Assembly (NCBI RefSeq): GCF_001941825.1
Contig: NZ_CP019038.1
Span: forward strand, 6,634,001 to 6,698,000
Direction of reading: 5' to 3'
Origin: Massilia putida
GTDB taxonomy: Bacteria; Pseudomonadota; Gammaproteobacteria; Burkholderiales; Burkholderiaceae_D
Length of the DNA stretch: 64,000 nucleotides
Part shown: positions 27,909 through 38,682 of the stretch, piece after piece
Layout of the letters: the number at the start of each line of letters is the position of its first letter
Position numbering within the stretch: position 1 is the stretch's first letter
Program-made: the position numbers and the translations under genes
Notes under the pieces: model-generated
What the model was told of the DNA's origin: nothing
The model's input: the letters and a program-made list of their open reading frames with translations, nothing else
The model's database searches: none

Positions 27909-28106
27909 TCAGCCCTGAGCGTCGGGGCTCCTGGGCAGCGGCACCGCATGGCGCCGCTCTTCCGGGCGCGTGAGCACGCGCATCGCGATCTCGATCGGCA
28001 CGCCCAGCGCCGCCAGCGCGCGCGCGGGCGAGCGGTTCTCTTCCTGAGCCTCGTGGATGGCGGATTCGATCATCAAGGCCGTCTTGTAGTCGGTTCGTTT
28101 TTCCAT
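27909..28106 (-). CDS. Small hypothetical protein
   Basis: 65 residues, no membrane segment or signal. It is charged and helical at the N-terminus (KTALMIESAIHEAQEENRSP). AGGA lies seven bases before the ATG. A longer frame covering the region (to 28596) runs into the LysR gene and is a shadow. I do not recognise a family. Its codon use fits the genome, so it is likely real. Confidence 0.55.
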   Translation of the reverse strand: MEKRTDYKTALMIESAIHEAQEENRSPARALAALGVPIEIAMRVLTRPEERRHAVPLPRSPDAQG

Positions 28107-28274
28107 TCTCCGATCCTAACATGAAGCATGCCGGCCCGGTCGTCAGACAGGAGCGCCCTGGATGACCTTCCGTTAACCTGCGCCGGACCGCAACGCGAGA
28201 AAGACAGCAATGACCACGCCCCACATCTCGCTGCTGCGCTGCCGGTGTCGCCGGGGTGGATCCCGGTGGCCGCG

Positions 28275-30279
<2,005 letters not shown>

Positions 30280-31188
30280 TCATTCCAGCGCCGCCGCCTC
30301 GGCCAGGATCCAGTCCCGTACCGCCGCCAGCGCGGGGCTGTCGGCACCGCGCCGCTCCAGCAACCAGTAGCCATGATCGGTCGTCACGGGAGGCCGGCGG
30401 GTGGCGACTGCGAGCTGGCCCTCGGCAAGCAGATTGCCGATCAGGGCCAGGCGGCCGAGCGCGACGCCTTGGCCTGCGAGCGCCGCCTGCACCACCTGGT
30501 CGTACTGGTTGAACAGCAGCCGGCCATGCCCGGCCGCACCCGTCTTGTGTCCGGCGCCGCGCAGCCACTGTTTCCACTGCATCCAGGGCCGCGAGCTGTC
30601 GTCGTAATCGATCAGCACCTGCCGGCGCAACTGCGCCGGCTCCTCGATCGCCGTCACGCCCAGCGACGGATGCGCCACCGGGACGAGCACCTCGCTGAAC
30701 AGGCGTACCGCGCCCGCGGGCGCCGCCGCGTCCGGGCAAAAGCGCACCGCCAGATCCATGCCGTCGCGTTCCAGGTCGACGACGCGATTGGTGGCGGCGA
30801 CGCGGACGTCGATGTCGGGCGCGCCGCGCTGGAAGGCGCCAAGGCGGGGCAGCAGCCATAAGGTCGTGACGCCGATCGTGGCCGTGATCGTGATGCACGG
30901 CCGCTCGGCGGGCGGGCGCAGCGCAGCGAGCGCGGCGCCCAGCTGCTCCAGCATCGGATCCGCCGTGCGGAACAGGTGCCGGCCTTCCGGCGTGAATTCG
31001 ATACTGCGATATGACCGCACGAACAGGCGGTGGCCGAGCGCCGCCTCCAGCGCCTGGACCTGGCGGCTGACGGCGGACTGCACGATGCACAGGTCCTGAG
31101 CGGCGAGCGTGATGCTCATGCGGCGGCCCACCGCGACGAAGGTGCGCAGCAGGTCGAGCGGCGGCAGGTCGATGAGCCGGTTCGGCAT
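30280..31188 (-). CDS. LysR-family transcriptional regulator (GcvA-like)
   Basis: 302 residues. LPPLDLLRTFVAVGRRMSIT and LAAQDLCIVQSAVSRQVQAL form the winged helix, and LEAALGHRLFVRSYRSIEFT starts the linker. The opening L-P-P-L-x-x-L-R-x-F is characteristic of GcvA-like regulators. The frame extends to 31242, but GAAAGGGCTCACGG precedes the ATG at 31188. Its stop abuts the aldo/keto reductase stop. Divergent from the CmcJ-like gene 138 bp away, a likely target. Confidence 0.9.
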   Translation of the reverse strand: MPNRLIDLPPLDLLRTFVAVGRRMSITLAAQDLCIVQSAVSRQVQALEAALGHRLFVRSYRSIEFTPEGRHLFRTADPMLEQLGAALAALRPPAERPCITITATIGVTTLWLLPRLGAFQRGAPDIDVRVAATNRVVDLERDGMDLAVRFCPDAAAPAGAVRLFSEVLVPVAHPSLGVTAIEEPAQLRRQVLIDYDDSSRPWMQWKQWLRGAGHKTGAAGHGRLLFNQYDQVVQAALAGQGVALGRLALIGNLLAEGQLAVATRRPPVTTDHGYWLLERRGADSPALAAVRDWILAEAAALE

Positions 31189-31326
31189 CCGTGAGCCCTT
31201 TCGATCGGATAACGTCGTCGGTTTCGCATGCCGGTTTGGCATGCGACCCGGTCATTTTAAACGTTTGAAGGGCGCGCGCGAACGGATTGTAATGCAGGTT
31301 CCAAACCATTCGTTCGAGGAACCAGC

Positions 31327-32142
31327 ATGCAAACGACGCTCGAGTATCTGCGCGCCGCGCTCCACAAACCCGTCACCTACATGCTCGCGCCGCCCGGCGG
31401 GCACACGTGGGACACCGGCGACTACGCCGCGCTGCCGGTGACGATCCGCGACGGGCGCCGCATGGCCGACGCGCCGGCGCTCGACCGCGAGGGTTTCCAG
31501 TTATGCAGCGCACCGAGCGCGCTGCGCGCGCCGCACGATTTCCGCGAGCGCGAGGCGATCCAGCGCGTCTACTACCGCGAGATGGAGGACCTCGCGCGCG
31601 CCGTCACCGGCGCAAGCCGGGCCATCGTGTTCGATCATCTCGTGCGCCGGCGCGATCCGGGCACCTTGACGCCGTTCGGTGCGCGCGACGGCCGGCGTCC
31701 CAGCACCGCCACGCGCGTGCACTGCGATTTCACGCCGGCGTCGGCGCAGCGCAGGCTTGCGCTGGAAATGGAAGCGCACGGCATCGAGCACGTCGCCCGC
31801 TTCGCCATCCTCAATCTCTGGCGCACGACGCGCCTGCCGGTGCTGGACGCGCCACTCGCCGTGTGCGACGCGCGGACCGTGCGCCGTGAGGATCTCGTCG
31901 CCGCCGACATCGTCTATCCGACCCGCACCGGCGAGATCTTCGAGGTACTGTACAACCCCGACCATGCGTGGACTTATTTTCACGCCATGCAGTTCGACGA
32001 AGTGCTGGCGTTCAAGCAGTACGATTCGGCCGCAGGCATGCCATGCTATACGCCGCACGCAGCGTTCGCGCATCCCGCCACGCCGGCGGATACGCCGCCG
32101 CGCGAGAGCATCGAGATCCGCTGCCTCCTCATCTTCGACTGA
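31327..32142 (+). CDS. CmcJ/NvfI-family oxidoreductase-like protein
   Basis: 271 residues. The pattern of YMLAPPGG early, VFDHLVRRRD, TRVHCDFTPASAQRRL, LNLWRTTRLPVLDAPLAVCD and YNPDHAWTYF matches the CmcJ/AsaB/GliX group. It is known from cephamycin and fungal toxin pathways and resembles Fe(II)/2-oxoglutarate oxygenases (H-x-D in VHCDF). What it does in this bacterium is not known. Followed 10 bp later by a DsbA-fold isomerase, so the two probably form one operon. Confidence 0.78.
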   Translation: MQTTLEYLRAALHKPVTYMLAPPGGHTWDTGDYAALPVTIRDGRRMADAPALDREGFQLCSAPSALRAPHDFREREAIQRVYYREMEDLARAVTGASRAIVFDHLVRRRDPGTLTPFGARDGRRPSTATRVHCDFTPASAQRRLALEMEAHGIEHVARFAILNLWRTTRLPVLDAPLAVCDARTVRREDLVAADIVYPTRTGEIFEVLYNPDHAWTYFHAMQFDEVLAFKQYDSAAGMPCYTPHAAFAHPATPADTPPRESIEIRCLLIFD

Positions 32143-32152
32143 CAGGACGCCC

Positions 32153-32746
32153 ATGAACACCATCGAATTCTGGTTCGACTTCGGCAGCAACTACAGCTAT
32201 CTGAGTATGATGCGCATACGGCGCCTGGCCCTTGACGCCCGCGTACGGGTCGAGTTGAAACCGTTCATGCTCGGGCCGATCTTCAAGACGCTGGGCTGGG
32301 AGACGTCGCCGTTCGTGCTGCAGGCGGCGAAGGGCAGCTATGTCTGGCGCGACATGCAGCGCCAGTGCGCGAAATACGGCCTGCGCTGGCGGCGGCCGTC
32401 GGTCTTTCCGCGCAACGGGCTGCTCGCCGCGCGCGTCGCGCTGCAGGGCGCGGGCACGGGTTGGGAACACGACTTCTGCGAACAGGTCATGCTGGCCAAT
32501 TTCGCCGACGACCACGAGATCGGCGACGAAGCCGTCATTGCCGGCATTCTCGATGGACTTGGCGTCGACGCCGGCGCGGTCATCGCGGCGGCCGGCACCG
32601 ATGCGTGCAAGGCCGCGCTGCGCGCACGCACGGCGGACGCCCAGGCCCGGGGCATCTTCGGCGCGCCCACGTTCTTCGTGGGCGACGAGATGTTCTGGGG
32701 GAACGACCGGCTCGAGGATGCGCTTGCTCACGCGACGGGCGCGTGA
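32153..32746 (+). CDS. DsbA-fold protein, 2-hydroxychromene-2-carboxylate isomerase type
   Basis: 197 residues. FWFDFGSNYSYLSMMRI is the start of the GST-kappa/HCCA isomerase group. A serine (GSNYS) replaces the redox CxxC, so it is not a thiol oxidoreductase. ARGIFGAPTFFVGDEMFWGNDR is the conserved cis-proline region. The family uses glutathione to isomerise aromatic ring-cleavage intermediates. The partner CmcJ-like gene does not define a pathway. Convergent with a TetR regulator. Confidence 0.85.
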   Translation: MNTIEFWFDFGSNYSYLSMMRIRRLALDARVRVELKPFMLGPIFKTLGWETSPFVLQAAKGSYVWRDMQRQCAKYGLRWRRPSVFPRNGLLAARVALQGAGTGWEHDFCEQVMLANFADDHEIGDEAVIAGILDGLGVDAGAVIAAAGTDACKAALRARTADAQARGIFGAPTFFVGDEMFWGNDRLEDALAHATGA

Positions 32747-32753
32747 CCGGCGC

Positions 32754-33314
32754 TCAGGCCGTCGGCGGTGCCGGTTGCAATGCCGCGCGCACGGCCGCGA
32801 GGATGCCGTCCGACGCGCCCCGGTCCGACACGGCGCGCGCTAGCGTAAGGGCGCCGACCATCGCGGCAAGCGCCACGATGCCCTGGTCGCCGGACGCGGG
32901 CGCGAGCCTGCAATCGGCCAGCAGGGACGTCATGCGCGCCACCATCGCGTCGGCGGTGGCGCTCGGCTGGCCGCGCAGGCCCAGTTCGGCGGCGAGCGTC
33001 GGCAGCGGGCAGCCTTCGCCCGGTTCGTCGCGGTGTTCGGCGGACAGGTATTGGTCGATGACGGCGCGCGCCGGCGAGTCGGCGGGCGGCGCCTGCCAGC
33101 GTTCCAGCGTCTGCTCGGCGGCGGCTTCCAGCGAAGCCTGCACGAGGGCGTCCTTGGATTCGAAGTGGGCATAGAAGCCGCCGTGGGTCAGGCCGAGTGC
33201 CTTCATCAGCGGCACCAGGCCGGTACCCTCGATGCCGTCCTTGCGGAAGCGGCGCGCGGCTTCGCCGATGATGCGCTGGCGCGTTTCGGCCTTATGGTTA
33301 CTCGTGTAACGCAT
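32754..33314 (-). CDS. TetR-family transcriptional regulator
   Basis: 186 residues. TRQRIIGEAARRFRKDGIEG and LMKALGLTHGGFYAHFESKD form the N-terminal helix-turn-helix; the C-terminal ligand domain is all helical. T-H-G-G-F-Y-x-H-F is typical of the AcrR-like group responding to electrophiles. Convergent with the isomerase gene, so the link is uncertain. The 33315-33516 gap between this gene and the IclR gene contains nothing I can identify. Confidence 0.9.
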   Translation of the reverse strand: MRYTSNHKAETRQRIIGEAARRFRKDGIEGTGLVPLMKALGLTHGGFYAHFESKDALVQASLEAAAEQTLERWQAPPADSPARAVIDQYLSAEHRDEPGEGCPLPTLAAELGLRGQPSATADAMVARMTSLLADCRLAPASGDQGIVALAAMVGALTLARAVSDRGASDGILAAVRAALQPAPPTA

Positions 33315-33516
33315 GCTTATGGGAGTGGTCTACGATGATCGGATGCGGTCCGTGCGGCCGAGAGCGACGGACCCGCTGGCGACGGGTAATTATGATTTTT
33401 GGCAACGTCCCGTATCATCATTGTAATCCTTGGTGAGGGATTCCACAATTCCGGCCACGAATTTGTCGGAATTGGTGTTGCATATCCTCGTACATACGAC
33501 CATCCCGTGGCGCCGT

Positions 33517-34299
33517 CTAGACCCAGAGCATCAATGTGTTCGCCGTCGCCTGTAACGCCGGAACACATTTGGCAGTGGCTTCCGCCGTCGAGCCGTTCGA
33601 AATCGTCATCGACACGGACAACGCCCCGATCAGCCGCCCGCGCCGGCTCTTGAGCGGCACCGAGATGCCGCGCATGCCGAGCTCGTACTGGTTTTCCGTG
33701 ACGCCGAAGCCCTGCGCGCGGATGCCCTGCAGTTCGCGCAGCAGCTGGTCCTTGTCGAGCACCGTCATGTGCGTGAACGGCACCAGTTCCACGCGCGCCA
33801 GGTAGGCCTGCAGCTCGTCCTCGGGCAGGGCGGCCAGCAGCACCCGGCCTGCCGTCGACGCGTACGCGGGCAGACGCGTGCCCGGCTCGAACCCCGGCGC
33901 CACGTGGCGCGGCGCGTTCACGCGGCTGACGTAGACGACGTCGTCGCGCTCCAGCACCGAGTAATTGGTCGATTCCTGCAGCTGCGCCGTCAGGTGCTGC
34001 AGATAGGGCACGATGGCGCGCGGCAGGCGCGCGGAATCGAGGTAGGAGCGGCCCAGCGTGAGGACTTTCGCCGTCAGCCAGAACACGCGGCCGTCCGTCA
34101 CGGCCATCCCCGTGTGCACGAGCGTCAGCAGGTAGCGCCGCGCCGCGCTGCGGCTGATGCCGATCCGTTCCGCCACGGCCGTGGCGGTGAGGCGCGCGTG
34201 TTCGTCGTTGAAGGCGGTGATCACCGCGATGCCGGTGACGAGGGCTTCGACGATGTCGCGCTGGGCGACGTCGATGTCGATCGGTTCGGTTTTTTTCAT
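33517..34299 (-). CDS. IclR-family regulator of the quinate/shikimate cluster
   Basis: 260 residues. RLTATAVAERIGISRSAARR is the winged helix, and the C-terminal IclR ligand domain begins near residue 80 (RAIVPYLQHLTAQLQESTNY). Sequence style matches the PcaR/PobR/PcaU subgroup that binds aromatic acids such as protocatechuate. Divergent from a six-gene operon that makes protocatechuate, so it is the likely regulator. Protocatechuate or an earlier intermediate is the probable effector. Confidence 0.9.
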   Translation of the reverse strand: MKKTEPIDIDVAQRDIVEALVTGIAVITAFNDEHARLTATAVAERIGISRSAARRYLLTLVHTGMAVTDGRVFWLTAKVLTLGRSYLDSARLPRAIVPYLQHLTAQLQESTNYSVLERDDVVYVSRVNAPRHVAPGFEPGTRLPAYASTAGRVLLAALPEDELQAYLARVELVPFTHMTVLDKDQLLRELQGIRAQGFGVTENQYELGMRGISVPLKSRRGRLIGALSVSMTISNGSTAEATAKCVPALQATANTLMLWV

Positions 34300-34432
34300 G
34301 GTCCAGATTTCGGGCGGTTTGTGCGCTAATCGCGCAAACGGAGCGATTGTCGCATTTTTAGCGGTTTGACCCCGTATTTTTGTGTCGTTGGCCTTCCTAT
34401 ACTGCGTCGTACATCGTTACGCAAGGATCACC

Positions 34433-35314
34433 ATGGACCGGCAACCCTCGCCGCTCGAAGCCGACAATCCGCTCGGCATCGACGGCATCGAATTCATCGA
34501 ATACGCGACCACCCGGCCGCAGGCGCTCGGCGCGCTGCTCGAGCAACTGGGCTTCGTCGCCACCGCGCGGCACCGCTCGCGCGAAGTGACCCTGTACCGC
34601 CAGGGCGGCATGCACCTGATCGTGAACGCCGACCGCCGCTCGCTGCCGCAGTCGGACACGGACCCGCAAGCCACCGTGATCGGCGCCGTCGCGCTGCGCG
34701 TGCGCGACGCCAGCCAGGCCTACCGCCGCGCGCTCGACCTGGGCGCCTGGCCGATTCCCACGCGGGCCGGCGTGATGGAGCTGAACATCCCGGGCGTGCA
34801 CGGTCCGGGCGACTCGATCCTGTATTTCGTCGACAGCTTCCGCGACTTTTCCATCTATGACGTCGACTTCCGCCCGATTCCCGGCGCGCCGCCGGCACCG
34901 CCCGCGCTGGCCGGCATGCATCTGTTCGGCGTCGTGCAGGCGATCGGCGCGGGCCGCACGCCGGAATGGACGGATTTCTACCGCCAGCTGATGGCGTTCC
35001 GCCCGTTGCCGGAAGGCCGCTGGTTCGGCGCCGTGCACAAGGGCACGCTGCTGGAAAGCCCGTGCCGCGGCTTTTATATCCAGCTGGTCGAGCCGCCGGA
35101 AGGCGCGGGCGGGCTACGCTGGGAAGAGCAGCTGATCCGCGTCGGCTTCGGCGTGCCGCGCGTGGCGCCGGCCGTGCGCGCGCTGCAGGAGCGCGGCGTC
35201 GCTTTCCTCGAACCGGCGACCCTGGCCGACGATACGGCCGGCGCGCTGACGCGCCTGACGCAGGGCGTCAGCTTCGAACTGGTCGCCAGCCACCTCGGAG
35301 GCCACCATGCTTGA
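34433..35314 (+). CDS. HPPD-like VOC-fold protein of the quinate cluster
   Basis: 293 residues, two vicinal-oxygen-chelate modules (GIEFIEYATTRPQALGALLE near residue 12, GMHLFGVVQAIGAGRTPEWT near 160). This matches the C-terminal, 4-hydroxyphenylpyruvate dioxygenase-like half of bacterial two-domain dehydroshikimate dehydratases (QuiC1 type). By analogy with HPPD the first His (GMHLF) and the last Glu (SFELV) ligands may remain, but the second His position reads LIRVGFGV, without His. It may therefore not be an oxygenase. CAAGGATCACC precedes the ATG. Its last 8 bp overlap the next gene. Confidence 0.75.
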   Translation: MDRQPSPLEADNPLGIDGIEFIEYATTRPQALGALLEQLGFVATARHRSREVTLYRQGGMHLIVNADRRSLPQSDTDPQATVIGAVALRVRDASQAYRRALDLGAWPIPTRAGVMELNIPGVHGPGDSILYFVDSFRDFSIYDVDFRPIPGAPPAPPALAGMHLFGVVQAIGAGRTPEWTDFYRQLMAFRPLPEGRWFGAVHKGTLLESPCRGFYIQLVEPPEGAGGLRWEEQLIRVGFGVPRVAPAVRALQERGVAFLEPATLADDTAGALTRLTQGVSFELVASHLGGHHA

Positions 35315-36152
35315 GATCTCGGGCACCACCAGAATCTTCCCGGTCATCGGCTGGCCCGTCGAGCAGGTCAAGGCGCCGATCCTGTTCAACACGTACTTCA
35401 AGCGCCACGGCATCGACGCGCGCCTGATCCCGCTGAAGATCGCACCCGGCGCGTACGCCGCCGCGGTGCGCATGCTGATGGCCGTCGAGAACGTGGGCGG
35501 CATCTTCGTGTCGATCCCGCACAAGCCGGCGAGCGTCGGCGCGGTGGACGTCGTCAGCCCGCGCGCCGCCCTGGCCGGCGCCTGCAACGCGATCTATAAA
35601 GGCCCGGACGGCGCGATCCACGGCGACCTGATCGACGGCGAAGGTTTCATCCGTGCTTTTGAGCGCACCTGCGGCGACGCGGCGTTTCCGTGGCAGCGGG
35701 CGCGTGCGCTCGTCGTCGGCAGCGGCGGCGTCGGCTGCGCGGTGGCGGCGTCGCTGGCGGCGCGTGGTATCGCCCGCCTCGACGTGTGCGACAACCGCGC
35801 GGACCAGGCGCGCGCCCTGCGCGAGCGCCTGCAGGCGGCGTTTCCCGGCACCGTCGTCGGCATCGGCCTGCCGGTCGCGGAAGGGTATGACGTGGTCGTG
35901 AACTGCACGCCGCTGGGCATGCACCCGGACGATCCGCTGCCGATCGACCTGCGTGGCGCGGACGCGTCCTGCATCGTGGCCGACTGCGGCATGAAGATCG
36001 AGACGACCCGGCTGCTGCAGGATGCGCAGGCGCGCGGCTGCCGCATCCAGAAGGGCCGCGAGATGATGCTCGAACAGTCCCCGCTGTACCTGGAACTGTT
36101 CGGCTGGCCCGGCGTGCCGGCGTCCGACTTCCGCGAGCTGGGGGTGCTATGA
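35307..36152 (+). CDS. Shikimate/quinate dehydrogenase-like protein (AroE family)
   Basis: 281 residues. The nucleotide motif is VVGSGGVGCAVAASLAARG and the AroE end is FGWPGVPASDF. Catalytic Lys (VSIPHK) and Asp (LIDGEGF) are present, as is the Asn in ACNAI. The usual N-terminal S-x-S that holds the substrate is missing: the HSKSP of AroE aligns with QVKAP here. So substrate choice may differ from the biosynthetic enzyme. It likely converts shikimate or quinate to the dehydro form. Overlaps both neighbours (8 bp and 4 bp). Confidence 0.82.
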   Translation: MLEISGTTRIFPVIGWPVEQVKAPILFNTYFKRHGIDARLIPLKIAPGAYAAAVRMLMAVENVGGIFVSIPHKPASVGAVDVVSPRAALAGACNAIYKGPDGAIHGDLIDGEGFIRAFERTCGDAAFPWQRARALVVGSGGVGCAVAASLAARGIARLDVCDNRADQARALRERLQAAFPGTVVGIGLPVAEGYDVVVNCTPLGMHPDDPLPIDLRGADASCIVADCGMKIETTRLLQDAQARGCRIQKGREMMLEQSPLYLELFGWPGVPASDFRELGVL

Positions 36153-37033
36153 ACCTCGCCAGCTTCGGCATGGACACGATCACCCTCGGCGGCTCGCTGG
36201 CGACCAAGCTGGCGGCGTCGCGCGCGGCCGGCTTCTCGCAGATCATGCTGTGGGCGCGCGATCTGACCGGCCATCCGGGCGGCCTGGAAGCGGCCGCGGA
36301 ACTGGTCCGCGCCAGCGGCCAGCGCGTGACGGGCATCCAGGTGATGCGCGACTACGAGGGGCTGGAAGGCAGCCTGCACGACTACAAGCTCGACGTCGCG
36401 CGCCAGATGCTCGAGGTATGCCGCGCCGTGCGTGCGCCGCTGCTGATGGTCTGCTCCAGCACGTCCAGCCACGCCGGCGGCGACATCGGCCTGATCGCAG
36501 CGCAACTGGCCAAGCTGGCGACGATGGCCGTGCCGCTCGGCGTGCGCATCGGCTACGAAGCGCTGTCGTGGGGGCGCCACGTGAACCAGTTCACGCAGTC
36601 GTGGGATGCCGTCGCGCTGGCCGACCACGCCAATCTCGGCGTCGTGCTGGACTCGTACCACATCCTCGCCAATGGCGGCGACATCGACGGGATCGAGGAA
36701 ATCCCGAGCGAGAAGATCGCGCTCGTGCAGCTGTCCGACTACATGTGGCGCGAGCTGCGCAGCCCGCAGGAGCGGCTGGAGACGGCCCGCCACCTGCGCG
36801 TGTTCCCCGGCGAAGGCGCGCATTCGGACGAGCTGGCGCGCATGCTGCGCTGCCTCTCGCGCGCCGGCTACCGGGGCGACTACAGCTTCGAAGTGTTCAA
36901 CGACGATTACCAGCAGCTGGCCCCCAGGTTCGTCGCGCGGCGCGCACACGCCAGCGCCAAGTGGGTGACGGACCAGGTGCTGCGGCGCAGCCTGCAGGTG
37001 CGCCAGGCCGCGGCCGTGGAGGTGGCGCCATGA
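36149..37033 (+). CDS. 3-Dehydroshikimate dehydratase, TIM-barrel type
   Basis: 294 residues of the xylose-isomerase/AP-endonuclease-like fold. Metal ligands and neighbours are seen in RIGYEALSWGRHVNQ (Glu), GVVLDSYHILANGG (Asp, His) and DYSFEVFND (Glu). These match the N-terminal half of QuiC-type dehydratases, which form protocatechuate from 3-dehydroshikimate. It lacks the usual fused HPPD-like domain, which is a separate gene (34433-35314) in the same operon. Start overlaps the previous stop as ATGA. The next gene overlaps by 4 bp. Confidence 0.87.
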   Translation: MNLASFGMDTITLGGSLATKLAASRAAGFSQIMLWARDLTGHPGGLEAAAELVRASGQRVTGIQVMRDYEGLEGSLHDYKLDVARQMLEVCRAVRAPLLMVCSSTSSHAGGDIGLIAAQLAKLATMAVPLGVRIGYEALSWGRHVNQFTQSWDAVALADHANLGVVLDSYHILANGGDIDGIEEIPSEKIALVQLSDYMWRELRSPQERLETARHLRVFPGEGAHSDELARMLRCLSRAGYRGDYSFEVFNDDYQQLAPRFVARRAHASAKWVTDQVLRRSLQVRQAAAVEVAP

Positions 37034-37479
37034 CGACGAGGAAGACGGTGCTCGTGCTGAACGGGCCGAACCTGAACCTGCTGGGCCGGCGCGAACCGGC
37101 CGTGTACGGCGCCCACACGCTGGACGACGTGGGCGGACTGTGCGCGGCGGCGTGCGCGGAGAACGGCTTCGAACTCGACTTCCGCCAGTCGAACCACGAG
37201 GGCGTGCTGGTCGACGCGCTGCACGAGGCGGGCGCTGCCCAGGCCGCGGGCCGGCTGGCCGGCGTGGTGCTGAACGCGGGCGCGTACACGCACACGTCGC
37301 TCGCGCTGCGCGACGCGATCGCGGGCGCGCAGGTGCGCACGATCGAACTGCACATCACGAACGTGCATGCCCGCGAAGACTTCCGCCACCACTCGTGGAT
37401 CGCGCCCGTGGCGGAGGGCGTCATCGCCGGTTTCGGCATCCGCGGCTATGCGCTCGCCATCGCGGCGCTGGCCGCCTGA
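37030..37479 (+). CDS. aroQ: Type II 3-dehydroquinate dehydratase
   Basis: 149 residues, the usual AroQ length. VLVLNGPNLNLLGRREPAVYG has the flexible-loop Arg and the catalytic Tyr, QSNHEG the substrate site, NAGAYTHTS the phosphate-like loop, and ITNVHAREDFRHHS the catalytic His. It dehydrates 3-dehydroquinate to 3-dehydroshikimate, reversibly. Cluster context points to quinate catabolism, beside a biosynthetic paralogue elsewhere. Translation is coupled to the dehydratase gene before it. Confidence 0.95.
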   Translation: MTTRKTVLVLNGPNLNLLGRREPAVYGAHTLDDVGGLCAAACAENGFELDFRQSNHEGVLVDALHEAGAAQAAGRLAGVVLNAGAYTHTSLALRDAIAGAQVRTIELHITNVHAREDFRHHSWIAPVAEGVIAGFGIRGYALAIAALAA

Positions 37480-37520
37480 ACCACAGACAAACAACACATA
37501 ACGACAATCAGGAGACGACA

Positions 37521-38657
37521 ATGAAAGCGAGCACCTTGTGCGCTTGCCTGGCGGCGGCTTGCCCGGCCGCAGCGCTGGCGGGCATCGATCCCGGATCCGG
37601 AGTCACGGTGTACGGGAATATCGATGAATACATCGGCTACATCCACAGCGACAGCGGGGCCCACGTGCTGGGCTTGAACGACGGCGCGATCCTGCGCAGC
37701 CGGCTGGGGTTTCGCGGCAACGAGGATCTCGGCAACGGCTGGCAGGTCCGCTACACGCTGGAACTGGGCCACAATGCCGACACGGGCACGAGCGCCGAAG
37801 CGACCCGGCTGTTCGACCGCCAGGCGTGGATCGGCATCGAGTCGCCCGTCGGCGAACTGCGGCTGGGGCGGCAGAACACGGATATCTTCCTCATCGGCGG
37901 CGCCATCGACTACACCGAGCGCACGACGTTCGGCTCCGTGCTGAACACGTTCGGCGTGCCGTCGCGCTATGAAAACGACGTGTCGTTCAAGACGGTGCGC
38001 TACGCGGGGCTGCAGGCCAGCGTGCACTACGCGCTGCCGGAGAACGACGGCGTGAACGTGCGCGGGCGGCATCCGGTGGTGCAGCTGGCCGTCGACTGGC
38101 AGGGCGGCCCGTGGCGCGCCGGCTATGCGGGACTGCGCGCGCGGCCCGAGGACGCGGGCACGGTGCGCACGTCCATCCGCTACGACAACGCCTACCTGAA
38201 CTACAAATACGGCCGCGGCACGCTGTACGCGACGGTCCTGCGCAGTAATAATTCAACGAACAATGCGAACGGCTGGAATGCCGCGTCCATCCTCAGCAAC
38301 ATCGGTTCGCCGAACAACGGCGTGGCCGGGACGGATGCGCATGCCCGCCGGTTCTACAACATCTGGCAGCTGTCGGCCGATTACCGCGTCACTTCCAACC
38401 TCCGGGTGGGCGCGCTGTACGGACGGATGCGCGACACGAGCGGCGGCGGCGCCGGCGCGGCGGGCTTCAATGCGGGCGGCTATTACGCGCTGTCGAAGCG
38501 CACGACCCTGTACGGCTTCGCGAGCCGGCTGGCCAACGAGGCGCATGCGGGCTTCCGCTTCAGCAGCTCGGCGGCGCCGTCCGCCAACCTGGCCGGCGCG
38601 GACGTCAACGGCCGTACGCTGACGGGCCTGCAGCTCGGCATCCTGCACCGATTCTGA
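37521..38657 (+). CDS. Outer-membrane porin, Gram-negative (OmpC-like) type
   Basis: 378 residues with signal peptide (cut around AALAG, residue 20). GVTVYGNIDEYIGYIHSD, then RLGFRGNEDLGNGWQVRYTL and FDRQAWIGIESPVGELRLGRQ, are hallmarks of betaproteobacterial 16-strand porins; the last residue is Phe (GILHRF). The start at 37521 follows AGGAGACGACA. In the operon it probably admits quinate or shikimate through the outer membrane. Confidence 0.92.
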   Translation: MKASTLCACLAAACPAAALAGIDPGSGVTVYGNIDEYIGYIHSDSGAHVLGLNDGAILRSRLGFRGNEDLGNGWQVRYTLELGHNADTGTSAEATRLFDRQAWIGIESPVGELRLGRQNTDIFLIGGAIDYTERTTFGSVLNTFGVPSRYENDVSFKTVRYAGLQASVHYALPENDGVNVRGRHPVVQLAVDWQGGPWRAGYAGLRARPEDAGTVRTSIRYDNAYLNYKYGRGTLYATVLRSNNSTNNANGWNAASILSNIGSPNNGVAGTDAHARRFYNIWQLSADYRVTSNLRVGALYGRMRDTSGGGAGAAGFNAGGYYALSKRTTLYGFASRLANEAHAGFRFSSSAAPSANLAGADVNGRTLTGLQLGILHRF

Positions 38658-38682
38658 AAACTCGAACACATTGGAGGACGAC

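Noticed and set aside
33317..33568. 83-residue minus-strand frame between TetR and IclR genes
   Set aside because: No ribosome site or motif, overlaps the IclR end; composition unlike coding DNA here.
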